Below, in pieces: positions 1-11,900 of a DNA stretch of 47,714 bases (the stretch's first letter is position 1; each line of letters begins with the position of its first letter). A program made the position numbers and the translations under genes. This stretch comes from Gonium pectorale (Eukaryota; Chlorophyta; Chlorophyceae; Chlamydomonadales; Volvocaceae): positions 668,326 to 716,039 of the forward strand of contig LSYV01000040.1 of assembly GCA_001584585.1 (NCBI GenBank), read 5' to 3'. The notes beneath the pieces are model-generated. The model made no database searches, was not told the origin of the DNA, and saw nothing but the letters and a program-made list of their open reading frames with translations.

Positions 1-69
1 AGCCGGCACCCGCGCCCCGCATCGCGCCTCCGTCGGCGCCCCGGGCCGAGAGCACCGGCCTGACCGGCC

Positions 70-1315
70 TCATCCAAAGTAGCTGTTACGGAGTCTCGGC
101 CGCAGCCTCCCAACCCCCCAGCCGTCCAGCTCCCTGACCGCCCAGGACGCAGCCTCGTCCGGGGCGACCTCCACCGACCCATGGGACAACAGGTGCTCCA
201 TGTGGGCCGAGCGAACCAGCTGCGGCCAGTGGCAGGGCGAGCAGACAGCTGCGAGCGGCGAGGGCACGAAGAAGCCCGCATGATTGTGGTCGCCAAAGTG
301 ATCTGATATAGCGTACGGCATGCCGTAGTTGTAGCTGTGCAGGAGGCGCTTTAAGCCTGAGGATCGCAATTCAGGGAGGGAGGCAACACAGGGCAGGACT
401 GTATCAGCGGCTACGGTGGCACACGTAATAGGTGAGAGCAAGCATAGAGGTAGAGGCAGAGAGGACCCGAACAGTGTGCGGTTAAGTTGGCCACCTCATC
501 TCAAGAAAGAGGGTCGACAAATGGCGCATACGGGATTGCGGGGGCATGTAGTGTTGCATGGCCGCTGGTTGCAGACTGGGGGCGAGACTTGGCCTGCCGC
601 AAGCCTTCATTCAATGCTCAGAGCATCTATTTGCATCGGCCCCACTGTCCCCACCTGGCATGAACCAAAGCGTGTCATCGTCTCCCAGCAGCATCCATTT
701 ATAGGTGGGCCCATAATAGCGATGCGCCATGAACGGCGCCGCCTGCCACCTCGTGTCCCCAGGCTTACTCCTCTCGGGCCCGGTTACATTCCTGCAAACC
801 GAAATCGGGTTCGGGGGGCAGCAAGCTTGCATACTTTACTCTCGAGCGCGCAGCCCCTCCGACACCCGAACGCGCCAGAAATTGTGACGAGAACGGGCGT
901 ACGGCACCTGTTGGGGAAGTAGGCGTACGTCTCATTGTAGGCGTTCCCCGCGCTATTTAGCTCCTGAACCAGAGTCGCATTATCGAGAGCGATGAATGTG
1001 CGCAGGCCAGCCCTGCAAGCGTGAGAACACGGGGGGTGGTTGGTGGGTTAAGCGGGCAGTCAGTCCCGGAGTCCGCGTCCGCATCTGGTGGCGCGACGCG
1101 GGCGCAGTTGCGTGCCTTAAAGGCCTCGACGCTAATGCAAGCTTTAGTCTCTGCTTGTCGGTGTTGATGACCACGACGAAGTCCTTGAGCCGGAACAAGG
1201 GACTGGCCGGTACATGGCTATTCTCCACTGCAGTCACATATGGTATGTATAATGCAAGCAGGACTAACGAGAGTGCCCTCCAGATGGCGCCGGAGTATCT
1301 GTCCCTAGCTGACAT
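70..1315 (-). CDS. Fringe-like (GT31/DUF604-type) glycosyltransferase, 3' end uncertain
   Basis: Four exons fit in phase: 1131-1315, 908-1012, 655-791 and 70-356 (about 237 residues). The ATG at 1315 opens a short cytoplasmic tail and a membrane anchor (residues ~12-30), as in type II Golgi enzymes. Next come a beta-strand segment DFVVVINTD, then GLRTFIALDN, then YKWMLLGDDDT. The DDD at 134-136 is the metal/UDP-sugar binding DxD motif; residues after it (MPYAISDHF) fit the same family. Fringe-like enzymes add a sugar from a UDP donor to a glycan or glycoprotein in the Golgi. The family is normally longer, with more Cys and a GG(A)G region after this point, so the TGA at 70-72 may lie in an intron and the gene may continue past the window edge. 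The exon 1 donor (GTCGAG) is weak. The fold call is from memory of plant and algal homologues. Confidence 0.7.
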
Positions 1316-1547
1316 AAAATTCCAGCTTCCGAGCCCAGCATTGAGTCTCAGATCATGCGACTTGCAAAACCACGAATAGAACTTTGTCGTCCGTGCTCAC
1401 TAATGCCTCGCCCGCGTTCGTACCCCATCCCCCATCGCTTGCGACCCTGTCTTGTCTGCTGCGCTGAGCTACAGTAGCCCACTTTATAAGCGAATCTAGC
1501 ACCTTGCCGCCGGAGCGCTCCGTGGTACCGTGCACTCGCCTTCCTTT
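1316..1547. other. Divergent intergenic gap
   Basis: This 232-bp stretch separates the start of the minus-strand glycosyltransferase from the first ATG (1548) of the plus-strand thioredoxin-fold gene. It should hold both 5' leaders and promoters. I see no clear TATA box or other motif. Confidence 0.5.
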
Positions 1548-4316
1548 ATGCACGCGGGAACGCGCGACTGCTGCAGCAGCGGTAGCCAGCACGACCGAGA
1601 TGCAATAGACGCGGCGCGGTTCGGTCTTCCCGACCCCAAGGAGCTCGAGGATGACCCTGTGCTGGCGGGGTGTTGCGCAGAGGACCTGCACGAGTTCAGG
1701 CGGGCTGAGGCGCTGCGGCTGGCCCTACAAGGGGTGGACCGAAGCACTATCCGGCTTAAGATGCACGAGCAGGTGCTGCCGCCACCCGTGCCGCTGGATG
1801 GAGACGAGAGCTCCTTGGGTTCCAGCGACGACGACCCAGGTGCTTAACGACAGAGGTTTGACAGAAGTTTGAGATAATTGAAGCTTCGGGGCGGGAAGAA
1901 AGATCCAATCCGTAAAAGGATCACAGGCCGGATGCAGCAAGGGAGGGCGGGAAGGTTGCTGTTTCAGGCCGGGGGCACGGCTGCCGCAGAAGCATGCTAC
2001 GTTTCCGGCCTGAACGCTGATGGAGTACTTGGGAACGGGTACTTCCTGCCCGTTACACATTTTCCCGTGGTCTCCACCACCTGAAGCGGTCTCGAGTTCC
2101 CCTAGCGCCACGGCTCTTCAGCACTACCGTACAGCTCTCTCGGGATCGGGCTCCACCCTATCCGCGCGCGCCCTGATTCCCTGCCATCTGCCCTGTACGT
2201 CGCCGCCCCCAGAGCTGGACGACCTCCGGCAGCGGCGAATGGCGGAGCTGCAGCGGCAGGCGGCGGAGAGGCAGCAGCAGGCGCAGCGGGGCTACGGGCA
2301 CCTGAACGACGTGGTGGCGGCATCCCTCATGGTAAGACCGTACCTCTCCTGGCGGGGCTGCCGGGGGAGCCATGGGGCCGGGACGTCACGTGCGGATGGG
2401 GAACGCGCTTCGCGCACTACGGGCACCTGGCATGGCAGCCCGCTGTCGTGCGCAAGGCCAGGCGCAGCGTGGCGGCAGACCTGTTGCTGAGCCTATTATG
2501 GTTAATCGGGCATGCCGCATGCAGCTGTGCAGTATGCGCGACTGCGGAACGGCAGTAACAAAGCCACGGCTGTGGGCCCTACACTGATAGGAACTGCAGT
2601 TTGCTGGCGAGGCGAGCCACGTCGTGCTGCCAAGGCTGCTGTCCTCCATGATGGCGCAAACCCGGCCTGGACGCCCTTCCTTCACGCACACATGTTTATG
2701 GATCCCCCAAGTACCAGCATCTTCTGCTCGGCGCTGCAGGAGCAGGTGGAAGAGCTGGAAGGGCCCGTGGTCGTGCATGTGGCGCTGCCGGGCTGCGAGG
2801 TGAGCCGGTGAGGGGCGGCGGAGGGGTAAGTCGCGGGCACAGACGACCCCGCCTGATGTGGGGCTTGGAGTTGGGAGAGTTGGGGCTCCTGCACATCGCA
2901 CATGCCGGGCAACTAACAGCCGGATGTGTTAGCACCGAACCCGAGCGCATCGGCGCTGACGGATTTCGACACCCATGGACTTCGACGAGAACGCCGCCGC
3001 GTGGGTCATGCGGTCGGCCTCTCAATGTGCTTCATCAGCCTCCCGGCCAAAGCTGCCAATACGTGGCGCCCTACAATCTAGGCGCGGCCGCACCTTCGAT
3101 TACCAACGCTCTGGTGGCCCTTGCTCTTTGTACATCTTGTTTGTTTACATGTATGTCGTGTTGGCCCCGCTGCGACCTCAGGCGGGAGCCGAGCTGGACG
3201 AGCACCTGACGGCCCTGGCGCACATGCACCGCGGGACCTACTTTGCCCGGGTGGCCACACGGCGAGGGGACGGGCTGGCAGCGGCGCTGCGGCTCGAGGC
3301 GCTGCCCGGTGAGCGGCGGCCCGGGTCTCAGACTGAGAGGCCGGTAGGCAGGCAAGAAACGGTTGCGGCACGGGAGGCGGGTTGGGAAGCCTTCATGCCA
3401 ATGGGCTGCGATCGGAGTTGGTGGAAACAACTTAAGCGCGCAACGCGCAGCTATTTGCGCATGGTGTACGGTCATCGGGGATAAATGCTTGGTACTGCGG
3501 GACAGCGAAAACAATCCCGGGACCTTTGCTGTCTGCGTGCAGGCCTGGTGTGCCTCCGCTCAGGAGCTGTGGTGGGGAGAGCGGCTGTGTCGCAGTTTGG
3601 CCCGCCAGGAGGGCTCGTGGAGGAGGAGGTAAGACTCGGCAGGTTTGCAGGCCTGCACGGATCCTTGACCCTGAAGCGGATACCGTACGCCAAGCGGCAT
3701 AATGCAACGCATGCCGCCCGGGGATACACGCTTCGGGCCGTGGCTGCGCCCGCTGGTCGCATGTGGGTGCACACATGTGGCGCTTGTGCACAGAGCGCTG
3801 GCATGTTGTGAGTGGGTGCGAGCGCACAGGACTAGCCGCCATCCTGCCATGCGCCCTCCAATGCAGGTGACTGCGTACCTCCAACGGCTGCGGGTGCTGC
3901 GCGGAGAGCAGCTCGCCAGCGGCCGACAAGGCCGGGACGCAGGCAGGGGACAAGAGGCTCTGGATGCGGGGTCGGACGCCGAAGAGGACGAGGTGAGCCA
4001 CTGCTCTGTGCACGAGACATCTGCTGCCGTGCTCTGCCGCGCCTGGGGTCCGGTCCGTCGTATGCTGCCACTTGATGGCTTCCAAAACAGTGTACAATAA
4101 CTGCTTTCTCTGGTTTATATTCGGTAGGTCAAAGCGGAGAGACTAGCGGTTTGATTCACGGCCCGTGCATCCGCTATTCCGCTTCCCCTACAGGAAGAGG
4201 AATGGAAGCTGAAGCCGTGCGAAGTGTGCGGACGTCGGTATCCGCACGAGCACATTCGTGCCGTGTATGGGTCAGTATCACGACGGCACGATAGCGGCTC
4301 TGAGTCAGACACTTAA
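1548..4316 (+). CDS. TXNDC9/phosducin-like thioredoxin-fold protein
   Basis: Seven exons join in phase: 1548-1839, 2213-2331, 2740-2799, 3182-3308, 3543-3628, 3867-3992 and 4194-4316 (310 residues). An acidic N-terminus is followed by a Glu/Gln/Arg-rich helix (ELDDLRQRRMAEL) and GYGHLNDV, the layout of TXNDC9 and phosducin-like proteins. The thioredoxin fold spans about 138-240 (GPVVVHVALPG; LDEHLTALA; EALPGLVCL with the cis-Pro position; VVGRAAVSQFG). No CxxC is at the redox position, so it is probably not a thiol reductase; relatives act as co-chaperones for CCT-dependent folding of tubulin, actin or G-beta. An unusual C-terminal extension holds C-x2-C-x5-H-x-H (CEVCGRRYPHEH), a possible metal-binding knuckle. 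The ATG at 1548 is the first in frame, but a further upstream exon cannot be excluded. Confidence 0.8.
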
Positions 4317-4457
4317 GTTGAGGGAGCCACTTGCAACGAGGCTCGGATTTCACGTCTCCATACCTCGGGGCACGTTGGCACCCCATGGTGCCTGCACTCT
4401 ATGTTGCCACAGACGGTCTGCCTCAATATCGGCCGTCATGGTCGTTTCGTTTCTTTC

Positions 4458-4476
4458 TGTGTGTGTGTGTGTGTGT
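4458..4476. repeat. (TG)n microsatellite
   Basis: About 9.5 uninterrupted TG units lie in the presumed 3' UTR of the thioredoxin-fold gene. Such dinucleotide runs are common in Chlamydomonas-type genomes and often length-polymorphic. Confidence 0.95.
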
Positions 4477-5046
4477 TTTCTCTCTTCGGCGGGACGAACG
4501 TCACATGTCGTGCTCCGTACCCGCCCCGCCCGACTCGAAACGTCGCGCCCTCGGGTGTGTATGGCCGTTGAGGCGGGCTCCTTCTTTCTGTGCAGATTTC
4601 TCCTTTTTACCTCTTCGTTATGCCGTTTATCAGATTGGATGGAAATCAGAAGGGACTGTGATAGGCCGCGTTCAGTCGAAGTGTTCGCCAGTCGTACGCC
4701 GCGATGCGGCTGTACCCAGTAGAGGTGGCCTGTCATATAGGGGCGCTTTTGCTCCTCTGCTTCCTGCCACGGAATTGTTAGGAGGGGTACTTCCTTGAGG
4801 GTGCTGCTCGTTGGTTAGTAGGGTTGCCATGCAGTTTTCGCTTCTGGCATTACGCCGGTTGCGCGTATGTCTCGGTCACCTGTGGTAGAAGCTATAGCGG
4901 CTCGGTGGAGGAGGCGGTAGGTTGCCGAGAGGGAAGGAACCTCCCAAGAACACTCCCAAAAGAAAAGGCCGCGTCCCTTCGCAGTAACCTTGTACTCGTC
5001 GGTGCTGGGTATTCGTGGTCCTGGACCGGAATGCACCTACTACGTA

Positions 5047-5051
5047 TGTAA
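5047..5051 (+). terminator. TGTAA polyadenylation signal (candidate)
   Basis: TGTAA is the usual poly(A) signal of chlorophycean algae. This copy is about 730 nt after the stop of the thioredoxin-fold gene, giving a long but plausible 3' UTR. Confidence 0.4.
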
Positions 5052-5916
5052 GATAAAAGAGAAACCTGCATAGAAAGAGGGAGCCCGCCTGGTCATCTGA
5101 GATCTGACCTGGTCATGGAGTGATGCCTCATCACAGCACTCAATCGACATGCAGGTCTCAGATTCCCCAAGGCGCCCACAGAGCACTGAGCAGTGACAGG
5201 CTGGTGGTCATTCTTCGCTCCTCACGATACCAATCAATAGCAAAACCAACCCTACAACCTGCATGGCCTGCGCTGGCGGCGTTCACCAGGGCGTTTCTCC
5301 CTGGCCATATAACAATGTGTGTGACAAAGAGACGAGAAAAGTAAGCTGGGAGGGTGGCATCCCGTACACGCCGAGAGTACAGAATACCAAGTGCACTACT
5401 ACACCCAGGCCAAAATCCATGACTGCTGGTACCGGCCCAGGACTGATCCTCCCAAGACTGCCGGGCTTTCCTGTACCCCGCGCTACGCCTCCACACTCAA
5501 AAAGATCATTCTCCGGTTCACTCATGCGGATATGCGGGTCTCGCTCAACGTGCTTAGTGTCCAATAAAATGCACAATTCGAAAACGACTTCTTTGGCGCA
5601 GCGTCCGGCAGATGCTCCGGCCCTAAGAAGATGAGTTGCACGTTCATGTGAGCAATATGCCACAACACGTGCCAGCAGACCGGATCGGGTAGCTGTCGCA
5701 AGATGGCATGAGTTAGGCAACACCCCATGACCATCTTGGTAACACACGTACAACACCCAGCAAAAGTAGGGCGAGGCTGAAACCACCACTGAGCGCTGGC
5801 ACTTGCCTTGCGCGTTAGCAGGTGCAATCAGCCTCCCAGCATGTCGTCGTGATCAGACATCCCCGCTTGCGCTGGACTCGGGCAAGGGTCCCAAGGTCCC
5901 TTTCCTATCCGTGCGC

Positions 5917-7552
5917 TCAGGCCAGGAGCTTCTCGATAGCGCTCTCCAGGCTAGCGGGTGTGGCCATGCTCGAGTAGCGGGCGACCACCTGCCCCGACTT
6001 GTCCACCAGAAACTTCTCAAAGTTCTGTGGGCACGGGGGAAGATGGGTTTGGGAGGCAAAGCTCTCCAATACGGCCGAGCACAGAGTCCACAATGCATTG
6101 TGTACTTCCCCGTTTCCGTTTCCTCCCCGTTTCTGGTTCTCTTTATCGTGAGCAAGCTGGCCTGACTGCACATAGTGCACTTAAACACATTCATGTGTGG
6201 CTCCCCGTTGCTAAACTTGCGAAGACTATTTCCCGTGACGCACCCATTTGATCATCTCCATCATGAACTGCTTTTGCTGGGACTTGAGGAACCTGCGGGA
6301 GATGCCGCAGCGCCCACATCAGCGATTAGGAGAGCAGGTTGCCGGGGAATGTCTGTACGGACAGCTGCACACGCTGCACATGCACACCGTTCTGCTCGTG
6401 CTTGCATTAGCATCTCCAATCACGCCGTATGCACACACGCCTCACTGTTGCATGGGTACTGTGCAATCCACGTTGCGGCAAACCAAAGCGCTGCCCGACT
6501 CCACACATATCATACTTGTACACCGGATGTGCGTTCTCGCCGTTGACGTCCGTCTTGGCCATGATTGGGAAGGTGACGCTGTACTTGCGGGAGCAGAACG
6601 ACACAATCTCCTCGGGTGCGCCCGGCTCCTGCTGCCCAAACTGGTTGCAGGCTGCGGCCGGCAGGGGAAGATGGGCAACCCAGAGCTCAGCGGCGATGAT
6701 CCGCGGGGAGGGAAGCCCTTGCCGACCGGTTCTCCCGTGGAGGCTGCCCAGTGGCAATGCATAGGCGGCACGCAGGTTGAGCATGCTGTCTGAGGACGCC
6801 CCGTGTCCCTGCTGTGTTGAGGCCGTGAAGGCCACACAATAGCGATGCCTGAACCCTCACACTCCCTATACCAACTGCTCTCCACAGATCGCATGAGTTG
6901 GCTCAAGATGCGCCGTGTCTCTCCGCCTTGCAAAAATGAGAAACGCGCACCCTTGTCCTCAACTGACGGGCGACGGACATGTTCCCCCGCTGCCCTGGTC
7001 CCGTCCTGACTACTCACGAAAGCCGAGGATTACGAAGCCGCGGTCCTTGAACTTGTCGTACAGCGCTTGGAGGCCGGAGTACTGCCCTGTGAAGCCGCAT
7101 CTGTGAGGGGCAATAGAAAGGCCACCAAACGCGGGGTCGGGTGAACAGGAGGCGTATGCCAGTCATACTTGTGCACACACGCGAGGAATTGTACTGTAGT
7201 CGTGGACACGGGGCCTCAGATGCTGGTAATCCCCCGTCCCTTGCGACCACGACGGCACGACGTGGGCCACATCATATACACATAGAACGCACGCACCACA
7301 CCCCATTGCAGCTATTGCGTATATTCTCGATACAGGCACTCACTGCGATGCGACGTTCACAACAAGTGCGACCTTGCCCTTGAGCTCCGAGAAATTGAAC
7401 TCCGAGCCATCAATCTGCTTGGCGCTGAGCTTGTAGAAATCCTCGCCGTCACTCATATTTGAAAACTCACGGCAAGCGAGGACCGAGGATGGCTGAAGAG
7501 CAGAGGGAACTACTAGTCGAAGACGCAAACTCCTCAGCACAAAACTGCTCAT
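5917..7552 (-). CDS. GPX: Glutathione peroxidase (Cys type, PHGPx/thioredoxin-dependent)
   Basis: Five exons join cleanly: 7344-7552, 7018-7100, 6516-6651, 6244-6292 and 5917-6024 (194 residues). The enzyme reduces H2O2 and lipid hydroperoxides. Family landmarks are [22 protein letters not shown] with catalytic Cys71, LGFPCNQFG (Cys99), [11 protein letters not shown] (Cys117, where plant-type enzymes have the resolving Cys), [15 protein letters not shown] and IKWNF. The tetrad would be Cys71, Gln105, Trp159 and Asn160. The catalytic codon is TGC, not TGA, so it is not a selenoprotein. Plant-type Cys enzymes usually take electrons from thioredoxin rather than glutathione. About 30 Arg/Ser/Leu-rich residues before a second Met ([10 protein letters not shown]) look like an organelle targeting peptide, so dual initiation is possible. 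The first intron splits the codon just before Cys71. Confidence 0.95.
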
Positions 7553-8977
7553 ATAGAAACAGGCCAGTGATATGTGACTATATGAGTCCTAACTGAGAAG
7601 TGCCACAAGTTGCAAGAAGCTGGCGTCAATGGAAAGGTTACGTAAGCGGTTGAGAGGCGTTACGCCAGGTAGCGCAAGTTATGGCCGGAGCTCGGGAGCT
7701 GAGACTAGATGCGTAAGACAATGCAAGACTTCACAAAATTCCATTGTACACAGTCGAAATACGATGGTTCTGGGACGAGCCCGAAACCAGGAGGGTTCGT
7801 GGAGTGCCCGTATGTGAAGCGCAGGGCGGACTGCACTGGCACTTCGCACCAGCGGCCCCTTATTACCAATACGTTGTGTATTGATCCCCTCGATTAGAGA
7901 TAGCAAGAGCTGGCTCGTTTCGAGCGAGGATGGGGATGGGAGCGTTCAACCAGGATAAAAGGCACGTTAGTGACGTAAAGCCATCGGGAGATGCACGCGA
8001 CAGCGCAGCGGCCATCGCGAGCGCCTGGGCTCGTTCCCTGACATGTTATGCATGCTTCCACCTTAACACTGGATTGGCTGCACTCGACCTGACCCCGCCA
8101 TAGGCACCCACCTTCCACTCACGCAGAAGTCCGGCTTGAGCGGGAGATGCTCATATGTTACTGGCCAAAGGCGTCCAGGGATCAAGAAACGCAGTGTATG
8201 CGCGTCGGTCACGCACGGCGATGCACACGGCATACGCCCGCAATGCCCGCACATGTTATGTGATCCTCCACTACGCCATACTCCGCACATTATTACCGTC
8301 ACCCAAAGGACAGCGCACGCTCCCTCAACGTATCTGGGCTGCCCTGCGAACTCGGTGTACTTTTATTTGAACCTGCCGCCCCAAGTGCGGGCAGACGATG
8401 CACTTGCGATGAGTAAAGCCTTCCCAAAAGCCTTCCCAAAGTACGGAATAACGCTGCTGGCTGATGTCCCGCACCGTGTGCTTCATTGGCAATACCGGTA
8501 CCGGCGTCCGAGCAGAGGTCAACGGGACATAAAAGTCACGATACGCCGCCAGGCCCCCCCCCAACAGGGCTGCCGCGCACATGTCACCCCGTGGGCGTCA
8601 CAAATCAACTCTGATCGACGTCCTGCAACGCTGCGTTTTCATACAGGATCACACCACGGAGCACAGACACCTGCCACGGCCCTTCTATCGGGGCAATCAC
8701 CGCCCACCGTGGCCAGGGGGCCTCATGGCTCGCTGCTGGCCCCAGCCAAGGTGGCAAACACCGCAGGCCTGGATATATCTCGGCCCCTCCCACAAGTCCG
8801 CCAGGCGCTTCGAGCTTTGATGCGACACATCAGCACCTGCCGAACGTGTCGTTGTGCTTCGCGCTCCGCGCTTAGCAGTGCGCGCTGCAGGCTGCATTAC
8901 GGAGCCCCGCTCCATCACCACCCACGCCGCGCAGCCCCGTGCCGGCTCGCACGCCGCGCGCACGTCTGTGGATGCGT
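7553..8977. other. Spacer / 3' UTR of aspartate kinase
   Basis: This is about 1.4 kb between two minus-strand genes. A plus-strand open frame of 281 codons covers 8136-8981, but it has no domain, no splice context and erratic composition, so I treat it as chance in GC-rich DNA. A small direct repeat (AAAGCCTTCCC twice) lies near 8417-8440. I found no reverse-strand TGTAA. Confidence 0.55.
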
Positions 8978-11900
8978 TTAGTTGTTGGAGTGGCCGTTGC
9001 CGTTGGCGCCGAGGCCCACCGTCACGCCGAGAGTGTTGGAGCAGACCGAAGGCCCGTCGAAGAACTCCTTGTGCAGCAGCTTGACCGCCTCCACGCCGCG
9101 CTCGCCGTCCACCACCAGCGATATGTTGGTCTTGGAGGCGCCCTGGCTCATCATCACCACGCGGATGCCCTCCCGCTGGAACACGCTGAATGTCTGCGCG
9201 GCACGTAAAGGAGCGTGAGCCGGAGAGTCATCGAGGGGAGTCTTCTTGAAGCGGGGTAGTTTGAACTTTGGTCAATAGAGCCGCCAACCCGGACAGCGCG
9301 TCCATAAGAGCTCGACCGGCAGACGCTGACGGACCGCCGGATTGCCAAAACATCACCCCACATACACGTAGAACTGGACGTTGCAGCTGTGACCCAGGGC
9401 CTTCCGCAACCCGCTCAAAGCGGCGCGGCCTTCGGCGTACTCACTTGCACGGTGAACGAAGCCAGTGACCCAATGCCTACAGCACCCTGACTCGGTTCCT
9501 TTGTCATCTGCCCACGCAATCAACTTCGCTGCAATACCCAGCCGCACGCCTCCTCAGTACCGTACCCGACCCACATCCTCCAACACCCACCCGCATGAGA
9601 ATCTCGCTGGTCTTCTCGACATTGCAGATGAGCGACACGATGGCCAGGCCCTTGCGGTACGACACGCCCGCAATCTTGCTCAGCTCGCCCTGCAGCTGGC
9701 CCAGCTCGTCCTCGGGCGCGCCCGAGATCTTCTTGGGGTCCAGGGTCAGCGAGACAGACACCTGTGGCGATTGAAGGTGGAGGAAGTTACGATAGCCTCC
9801 GTACGCTCTGAGTGGTGTTCCCACTCAACCCCTTTCGGCGATCCCGCTCGCCATATGCCTCTATCCGCAATGGCAACACATCCGTGAGACATGTGCCACA
9901 GAACGACGGTGCTTTCCGTCCCGCAGGCTCACCTCCGAAGTGGCGACCACGTCGACCGAGATCTTGTGGCGGCGGAAGGCGTCAAACACGGTGGACAGGA
10001 AGCCGTACTGGCCCATCATGCGCGTGCTGATGATGTCCACCAGGGTCACGTTGGACTTGAGCACGATGCTGGTCACCACCGAGCAGGCCAGGTCGCGCTC
10101 CGACGAGATAATGGTGCCGGGGGCCTCACTGCGGCGCACCAGGAGGATGGGGTCGGGGATGGGGGGTAGCTTCTAGAGAGGATGGGGGCCCAGGGCCCTC
10201 GCTACGCCACAGAGGACAGGTACAGACGCGCAGATGTCAGTTCCATTCGCGTGCATGCAAGCAACGGGTCATGCAGCCCGGCCTTCTGAAGGCGGCACAC
10301 TCGACATATTCAGGCGGAGTGTCGCGTCGGCCAAGCACCGTGCCCCCTTCCGAACCCGTAAACCGAACCACGGCCCCAACGTATGTGAGAGACACGTACC
10401 GGTTGTACGAGTTCTTGACGCGCACGTTCATCTTGCCGGAGCGGATGGCGGGCTGCATGGCCTGCGGGTGCAGCACCTGCGCGCCGAAGTACGCCAGCTC
10501 GGTGGCCTCCTCAAACGTCAGCTCATTCACGGGCCGCGTGGACGGCACGATGCGCGGGTCCGACGTCAGCACGCCTGTAGTGAGGCGGGGACGGGATGGA
10601 ATGGGGAGGTTGGAAAGCCGTGGAGATGCCGTGGGCGCATTCCACAGGCGCAGGAGCATGTTGAGGTAGGGTGGATACAATGCAACAACGGCTGTGTGCC
10701 TGAACATTGCGTCAACATGGCCTGGCTGTGACGTGTGGCGCCAGGTCGCGGTGCATGGCCGAGGGTGCCATGCCGCACGCCAAGGTTCGCCGCAGACTTG
10801 ATGCAATGGACGGGGCCGGGGGCATGTAGGCTAGCACACCCACAGAGCCTTCACATCACGGCCACGACGGACAGTATGCGTACCACACACCCTGTGGCCT
10901 GCTCACAGTGTCAGCGACCCTACATCCCCCTCCCCCAGGCGCCCCCTTGCTCACCGTCCACGTCCTTCCAAACCTGCACCTCCGGCAGGCTCAGGGCGGC
11001 GCCCAGCACGGTGGCCGTAAGGTCCGAGCCACCACGGCCCAGGGTGGTGATGGCACCTGCACGGTGATGAAAAGCGCGGAGGTGGGCGCGGGTCAAGGTC
11101 CAAGTTGGCACTAGTCAGTGATCTATTGGCAGCAGTGCATGTGGCCGAGATCAGCTCGCCAAGGAGCGCGCTGGCCAGCCCGACCAACCCGCCAGTCGGC
11201 GTAGGAAAGGGGCGCCTCCCCAGTCTCACAGCCCCGTCAACGACCTCCGGTCTCCATGCCGTACCCTGGCCGTTCCGCTAGGCGGCCTCCTCGTCCCCAT
11301 ACCGGTATCCCGCCCCTCGCAAGACCTCAGGGCTGCCCTACAGCGGGCCGCACCAATGATGTCGGATTGCTGCCGAGCAGCTGAGTTCGCTGCTGGTAAT
11401 CGCCAGCCCATTCCACACGAGTCTGCCGCAAGACCTGGCCGCTCCGCCTCGCCCCACCCGTCCCCGTCAGTCGTCCTCCGTCATCGTTCCCAGTAACGTG
11501 AACCGCGCCCTGCACCACCCGGCCCCAGGTGCACGCGGCATGTACGCGGCCTCGTACCGCATCCCCATCCTATCTGTAATCCCCCAACTCGCCCTTCCTG
11601 CTTTATATTGTATGTTACGAAGCGTCCCATGCAGCCCGTCTTCTTCAACGTTTTCCCGTCACCCGACGTCCCGCCGCACCCGTGGTCTGGCCGCGGCCCA
11701 GGAATCCCGTCACGATGGGCACCTCCACGGGCTGGCCTGCCTTGGGCGCCAGGCTGGCGGCAATGGCAGGCAGCGAGGCCTCGTAGATCACGTCGGCGTT
11801 GGTGAAATCGTCAGTGGTGGTCAGGCCCAGCTCCCACGCGTCGTGCTGGCGCGCGGGCACGCCCTGGAGGCAGAGAGATAGCCAGACGGGGTGGGAGGAC

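Larger units (their letters stand above)
4317..5916. other. Convergent intergenic region / 3' UTRs
   Basis: This is about 1.6 kb between the ends of the plus-strand thioredoxin-fold gene and the minus-strand glutathione peroxidase. It holds a (TG)n run, a TGTAA signal at 5047-5051, and open frames with no recognisable protein features. I read it as two long 3' UTRs plus spacer. Confidence 0.6.

Noticed and set aside
8136..8981. 281-codon plus-strand open frame opposite the aspartate kinase 3' region
   Set aside because: No domain, no splice context and irregular composition; long chance frames are common in GC-rich DNA.
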